This document shows positions 1 to 6,988 of a DNA stretch of 6,988 nucleotides, piece by piece. This DNA comes from Nitrosomonadaceae bacterium (GTDB lineage Bacteria; Pseudomonadota; Gammaproteobacteria; Burkholderiales; Usitatibacteraceae): assembly GCA_021300055.1 (NCBI GenBank), contig JAJTHU010000097.1, positions 1 through 6,988 on the forward strand, written 5' to 3'. Both the position numbers and the translations under genes were made by a program. The stretch's first letter is position 1. Each line of letters starts with the position of its first letter. Under the pieces are notes generated by a model. It had not been told where the DNA came from. It did no database searches and worked only from the letters and a program-made list of their open reading frames with translations.

Positions 1-1500
1 CGCCTCGATGAGTCGGGCATTGTCTACATCGGCGCAGAAGTCGAAGCCGGTGACGTGCTTGTCGGTAAGGTGACGCCGAAGGGTGAAACCCAGCTGACCC
101 CAGAAGAGAAGTTGCTGCGCGCAATCTTCGGCGAGAAGGCATCTGACGTTAAAGATACGTCGCTGCGTGTGCCTTCAGGCATCTCCGGCACGGTGATCGA
201 TGTGCAAGTGTTCACGCGTGAAGGCATCCAGCGTGACAAGCGCGCACAGCAGATCATCGACGATCAACTCAAGGACTACAAGAAGGACTTGGGCGATCAA
301 CTGCGTATCGTTGAAGACGACGCGTTCCAGCGTATCGAAAAGATGCTCATCGGCAAGATCGCCAAGGGCGGCCCGAAGAAGCTGGAAAAAGGCGCCAAGC
401 TCACCAAAGCGTATTTGGCTGACTTGCCGCGTCACGACTGGTTCGACATCCGCCTCACCGAAGACGACGATGCGCGCCAACTCGAAGCTTTGAAAGAAGC
501 GCTCGAATTGACCCGTAAGGAGTTTGACAAGGCGTTTGAAGAGAAGAAGCGCAAGCTTACGCAGGGCGATGAATTGCCACCAGGCGTACAGAAGATGGTC
601 AAGGTCTATGTGGCCGTTAAGCGCCGTCTGCAACCGGGTGACAAGATGGCCGGCCGTCACGGTAACAAGGGTGTGATCTCGAAGATCGTTCCTGTTGAAG
701 ACATGCCGTTCATGGCTGACGGTACGCCGATGGACATCGTGTTGAACCCGCTGGGTGTTCCGTCACGTATGAACGTTGGACAAATTCTCGAAACCCACCT
801 TGGTTGGGCAGCGAAAGGTCTTGGCCACAAAATCGGCGCGATGCTCAAGGCGGGCGACGACGAAGCCAAGGTACGCAAGTTCCTCGACAAGGTTTACAAC
901 AACAGCGGTAAGAAAGAGAACCTCGACGAGCTTAACAGCACCGAAGTCATGAACATGGCGTACAACCTAACAAAGGGTGTGCCGTTCGCAACGCCGGTGT
1001 TTGATGGTGCCGCTGAGACCGAGATCCGCGCGATGTTGGATTTGGCCTACGACGAAGAAACGACTGCCAAGCTTGGCCTCACGCCAACCAAGACGCAAGT
1101 CACACTGCATGACGGTCGCACGGGTGAAGCTTTCGAGCGCCCCGTGACGGTTGGCTACATGCACATCCTGAAGCTGCACCACTTGGTGGACGACAAGATG
1201 CACGCTCGTTCTACTGGTCCGTACTCGCTCGTTACTCAGCAGCCGCTGGGTGGTAAGGCGCAGTTCGGTGGTCAGCGCTTCGGTGAGATGGAAGTTTGGG
1301 CACTCGAAGCCTACGGCGCGTCGTACACGCTGCAGGAAATGCTCACCGTCAAATCCGATGACACCAATGGTCGTACCAAGGTGTACGAATCGATTGTTAA
1401 GGGCGAACACAAGATCGAAGCCGGTATGCCGGAATCGTTCAATGTGTTGGTCAAGGAAATCCGCTCGCTCGCGATCGATATCGATCTCGAACGTTACTAG
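1..1500 (+). CDS. rpoB: DNA-directed RNA polymerase subunit beta, C-terminal part (5'-truncated by window edge)
   Basis: This is the last 499 residues of the beta subunit, which with beta' forms the RNA polymerase active site. Frame 1 is open from the first base, so the gene starts upstream; the GTG at 55 is an internal valine, not a start. Counting from the first visible residue, about 61-190 form the lineage-specific insertion seen in proteobacterial beta, rich in charged helical sequence. It ends at TQGDELPPGV (187-196). The catalytic-core motif GDKMAGRHGNKG follows, with K215 and K223 matching E. coli K1065 and K1073. NPLGVPSRMN and the C-terminal clamp block come next, the latter with H401 (E. 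coli H1237), LGGKAQFGGQRFGEMEVWALEAYGA and MPESFNVLVKEIRSL. The gene ends with TAG at 1498-1500. The rifampicin-resistance region of beta lies upstream of the window and cannot be judged. There is no frameshift or internal stop. The identity is certain. Confidence 0.99.
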   Translation, partial: RLDESGIVYIGAEVEAGDVLVGKVTPKGETQLTPEEKLLRAIFGEKASDVKDTSLRVPSGISGTVIDVQVFTREGIQRDKRAQQIIDDQLKDYKKDLGDQLRIVEDDAFQRIEKMLIGKIAKGGPKKLEKGAKLTKAYLADLPRHDWFDIRLTEDDDARQLEALKEALELTRKEFDKAFEEKKRKLTQGDELPPGVQKMVKVYVAVKRRLQPGDKMAGRHGNKGVISKIVPVEDMPFMADGTPMDIVLNPLGVPSRMNVGQILETHLGWAAKGLGHKIGAMLKAGDDEAKVRKFLDKVYNNSGKKENLDELNSTEVMNMAYNLTKGVPFATPVFDGAAETEIRAMLDLAYDEETTAKLGLTPTKTQVTLHDGRTGEAFERPVTVGYMHILKLHHLVDDKMHARSTGPYSLVTQQPLGGKAQFGGQRFGEMEVWALEAYGASYTLQEMLTVKSDDTNGRTKVYESIVKGEHKIEAGMPESFNVLVKEIRSLAIDIDLERY

Positions 1501-1518
1501 TCCTGCGACCTAGCCTAC

Positions 1519-1523
1519 TGGAG
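1519..1523 (+). promoter_or_regulatory. Ribosome binding site of rpoC
   Basis: TGGAG lies 5 bases before the ATG at 1529, inside the 28-base rpoB-rpoC gap. It fixes the rpoC start, which also agrees with the conserved N-terminus MKALLDLF. The gap holds no terminator or promoter that I can see, which supports cotranscription of rpoB and rpoC. Confidence 0.8.
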
Positions 1524-1528
1524 AAAAC

Positions 1529-5743
<4,215 letters not shown>

Positions 5744-5786
5744 GCCAAAGAACTGCTCGGGGCCCCGCCCTGATCAGCCAATGATT

Positions 5787-5826
5787 TCCCCGGCCGTTTC
5801 TTGACGGTCGGGGATTTTTCATTTTA
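5787..5826 (+). terminator. Intrinsic terminator of the rpoBC transcript
   Basis: An 11-bp hairpin pairs TCCCCGGCCGT (5787-5797) with ACGGTCGGGGA (5804-5814). It has one G-T wobble and the 6-base loop TTCTTG. TTTTTCATTTT follows at once (5815-5825). The GC-rich stem and T-rich tail are classic for a Rho-independent terminator. It starts 44 bases after the rpoC stop codon, so it should end the rpoB-rpoC message. Its loop and 3' arm also hold the -35 element of the next promoter. Confidence 0.92.
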
Positions 5827-5830
5827 TAAT
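5801..5830 (+). promoter_or_regulatory. Sigma-70 type promoter for rpsL-rpsG, overlapping the rpoC terminator
   Basis: The -35 element TTGACG (5801-5806) matches 5 of 6 consensus bases. The -10 element TATAAT (5825-5830) is a perfect match, and the spacer is 18 bases. Transcription would start at about 5834-5838. The promoter lies 3' of the hairpin that should end the rpoC message and upstream of rpsL on the same strand, so it is the natural promoter for the str-type operon. The start site is inferred from spacing; no experimental start is visible. Confidence 0.8.
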
Positions 5831-5836
5831 CACAGG

Positions 5837-6036
5837 CTTCCCTGATTTTTTGCGGGTTTTCTGTCGGCCGGCGCCTCGCGCGGTGGATTTCGCAAATCTC
5901 GGATGACCTGTATTCGAACCCGGAGCTTCTCACCGTAGTGTGGTGAGCCAAGTTTCGAGCAGGAAACAATTTAGCCATTGACCCAGTCACTAATCCCGTG
6001 GCATTTCGTCGCGCGTGAAATAGAACGGATATACCT
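5837..6036 (+). promoter_or_regulatory. Predicted long structured 5' leader of the rpsL message
   Basis: About 200 bases separate the predicted start site from the rpsL ATG, with no recognisable protein gene. Three local hairpins can be drawn. The first spans 5868-5883, with GCGC pairing GCGC around CTC, extended by CC-GG past a bulged G. The second is GATTT/AAATC around CGC (5886-5898). The third is CTCACC/GGTGAG around a 7-base loop (5929-5947), extendable by CTT/AAG (5926-5928 with 5950-5952) past a CC bulge. No T-run follows the third hairpin, so it does not look like an attenuator. A function as regulatory RNA is inference; I recognise no known riboswitch or leader family here. Confidence 0.4.
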
Positions 6037-6423
6037 ATGCCAACCATCAATCAGTTGCTGCGCAAGCCGCGTTCCAAAGTTACCGCCAAGAGCAAATCAC
6101 CAGCTCTGCAAAACAGCCCGCAAAAGCGTGGCGTTTGCACCCGCGTGTACACCACGACTCCGAAGAAGCCGAACTCGGCGCTTCGTAAGGTTGCCAAAGT
6201 GCGCCTCGTCAATGGCTACGAAGTCATCTCCTATATCGGTGGCGAAGGCCACAACCTCCAAGAGCACTCGGTTGTTCTGATCCGTGGCGGCCGCGTCAAG
6301 GATTTGCCCGGTGTGCGTTATCACATGGTGCGTGGCTCGCTCGATACGGCGGGTGTTAAAGACCGCAAGCAGTCTCGCTCCAAGTACGGTGCTAAGGCGC
6401 CTAAGGCTGGCGGCGCTAAGTAA
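6037..6423 (+). CDS. rpsL: 30S ribosomal protein S12
   Basis: S12 is a 128-residue protein of the small-subunit decoding centre (E. coli 124). It helps monitor codon-anticodon pairing and influences accuracy. The N-terminus MPTINQLLRKPR fixes the ATG start. The universally conserved block PQKRGVCTRVYTTTPKKPNSALRK covers 28-51, and GGEGHNLQEHSVVLIRGGRVKDLPGVRYH covers 68-96. Streptomycin-related positions K43 and K88 (counting Met as 1) are the wild-type lysines, so no classic resistance change is present. D89 is the aspartate that RimO methylthiolates in E. coli. The C-terminus GAKAPKAGGAK is a few residues longer than in E. coli. The ribosome binding site is weak (GAACGGAT, 6023-6030), which is surprising for such an abundant protein. 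The gene is the first of the predicted rpsL-rpsG transcript. Confidence 0.99.
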   Translation: MPTINQLLRKPRSKVTAKSKSPALQNSPQKRGVCTRVYTTTPKKPNSALRKVAKVRLVNGYEVISYIGGEGHNLQEHSVVLIRGGRVKDLPGVRYHMVRGSLDTAGVKDRKQSRSKYGAKAPKAGGAK

Positions 6424-6453
6424 GCGCAGCAGCTCCTGCATTCAATTCAGTAA

Positions 6454-6458
6454 GAGGA
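6454..6458 (+). promoter_or_regulatory. Ribosome binding site of rpsG
   Basis: GAGGA lies 7 bases before the ATG at 6466 and is a much better match to the 16S rRNA tail than the site before rpsL. It supports the rpsG start, which the conserved MPRRR N-terminus also demands. Confidence 0.85.
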
Positions 6459-6465
6459 AACAACC

Positions 6466-6936
6466 ATGCCTCGTCGTCGCGAAGTTCCCAAACGCGAGAT
6501 CCTGCCGGATCCGAAGTTCAAAAACGTCGAACTCTCGAAGTTCGTCAACGTGCTCATGACCGCTGGTAAGAAGTCGGTCGCTGAGCGCATCATCTACGGT
6601 GCCTTGGATCAAATCCAGAAGAAATCTGGCAAGGACCCGATCGAGGTGTTCAACACCGCGATCAATGCCGTTAAGCCAATGGTCGAAGTGAAGTCGCGCC
6701 GTGTTGGTGGTGCGAACTATCAGGTGCCTGTTGAAGTGCGCCCTGTGCGTCGCTTGGCTCTGTCGATGCGTTGGATCCGCGAAGCTGCGCGCAAGCGTGG
6801 TGAGAAGTCGATGGGTGCGCGTCTTGCTGGTGAATTGATCGACGCTTCCGAAGGTCGCGGTGCGGCTATCAAGAAGCGCGAGGAAGTTCATCGCATGGCT
6901 GAGGCTAACAAAGCTTTTGCCCACTATCGTTTCTAG
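6466..6936 (+). CDS. rpsG: 30S ribosomal protein S7
   Basis: S7 binds the 3' major domain of 16S rRNA early in assembly, nucleates the 30S head and lines the mRNA exit channel near the E site. At 156 residues it has the usual bacterial length, without the C-terminal extension of E. coli K-12. Visible landmarks are the basic N-terminal arm MPRRREVPKREILPDPKF, the helical block at about 20-55 with FVNVLMTAGKK, and the rRNA-binding beta-hairpin KSRRVGGANYQVPVEVRP (76-93). The conserved helix RWIREAARKRGEKSM follows, and the C-terminal helix ends HRMAEANKAFAHYRF. The 42-base gap after rpsL has no terminator or promoter that I can see, so rpsL and rpsG should share a message. In E. coli S7 represses its own operon by binding the rpsL-rpsG gap; here that gap is much shorter. 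Confidence 0.99.
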   Translation: MPRRREVPKREILPDPKFKNVELSKFVNVLMTAGKKSVAERIIYGALDQIQKKSGKDPIEVFNTAINAVKPMVEVKSRRVGGANYQVPVEVRPVRRLALSMRWIREAARKRGEKSMGARLAGELIDASEGRGAAIKKREEVHRMAEANKAFAHYRF

Positions 6937-6988
6937 ACGGCGTTTTCTGCTGCGCTTGTTGATTCGTTGTCGTGGCCGCTTGCCGTAC
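6937..6988. other. Intergenic end of window after rpsG
   Basis: These 52 bases after the rpsG stop contain no start codon with a convincing ribosome binding site and no hairpin with a T-run. ACGGC (6937-6941) and GCCGT (6982-6986) are complementary but 40 bases apart. In relatives fusA (elongation factor G) usually follows rpsG, so this is probably the start of the rpsG-fusA gap, but fusA itself is not in the window. Confidence 0.5.

Noticed and set aside
175..660. Long antisense reading frames opposite rpoB and rpoC (for example 175-660 and 3206-4078 on the - strand)
   Set aside because: They lie wholly within strongly conserved sense genes, have no matching protein family that I recognise, and arise from codon bias on the coding strand.
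5758..5767. Perfect palindrome CGGGGCCCCG after rpoC
   Set aside because: It leaves no room for a normal hairpin loop and has no following T-run. It is a short GC-rich palindrome that can arise by chance; the real terminator is at 5787-5826.
5840..5860. Attenuator in the early leader (CCC, T-run, GGG, TTTT)
   Set aside because: The stem would have only three base pairs and an 11-base loop, too weak for an intrinsic terminator.
5910..5925. TTCGAACCC resembling a tRNA T-loop
   Set aside because: The flanking bases do not form a T-stem and no acceptor, D or anticodon arms can be found around it.
5978..6006. Second promoter with TTGACC as -35 close to rpsL
   Set aside because: At 16-18 bases spacing there is only GGCATT or GCATTT, which are poor -10 elements. 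The upstream TTGACG/TATAAT pair is far better.
5978..6280. Frame starting at TTG 5978 and overlapping rpsL
   Set aside because: It is out of frame with rpsL, overlaps most of it, encodes a basic Ser/Arg-rich sequence typical of an alternative-frame shadow, and has no well-placed ribosome binding site.

Overview
The window is a stretch of core transcription and translation genes, all on the + strand: the 3' part of rpoB, complete rpoC, a 293-base intergenic region, complete rpsL, complete rpsG, and 52 bases beyond rpsG. The protein sequences point to a betaproteobacterium, most likely Burkholderiales-like. RpoC starts with MKALLDLFKQVTQEEEFDAI and has the bridge-helix variant EGLNVLQYF. RpoB carries the proteobacterial insertion before its catalytic lysines and ends in an IDIDLERY-type C-terminus. 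Seeing the rif genes (rpoBC) directly next to the str genes (rpsL-rpsG) also fits Betaproteobacteria, whereas in E. coli they lie in separate clusters. The genus cannot be named from this alone.

Layout. Positions 1-1500 encode the last 499 residues of the RNA polymerase beta subunit, open at the left edge. After 28 bases comes rpoC (1529-5743), with a ribosome binding site that couples the two large subunits in one message. Every catalytic and zinc-binding residue I checked in RpoC falls at the same residue number as in E. coli. Behind rpoC is a strong intrinsic terminator (5787-5826). A near-consensus sigma-70 promoter (TTGACG, 18 bases, TATAAT; 5801-5830) overlaps it, its -35 element lying in the loop and 3' arm of the terminator hairpin. 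The predicted rpsL message then has an untranslated leader of about 200 bases that can fold into several hairpins and contains a possible 11-codon open reading frame. rpsL (6037-6423) and rpsG (6466-6936) follow, 42 bases apart. The window ends before the next gene, which in relatives is usually fusA.

Together these genes supply the RNA polymerase catalytic core and two 30S ribosomal proteins, S12 (decoding centre) and S7 (head nucleator). The terminator-promoter overlap marks the change from the rpoBC message to the str-type message. I found no mobile elements, CRISPR arrays, tRNA or rRNA genes, and no sign of horizontal transfer. The coding content is ordinary; the most interesting part is the rpoC-rpsL intergenic region.
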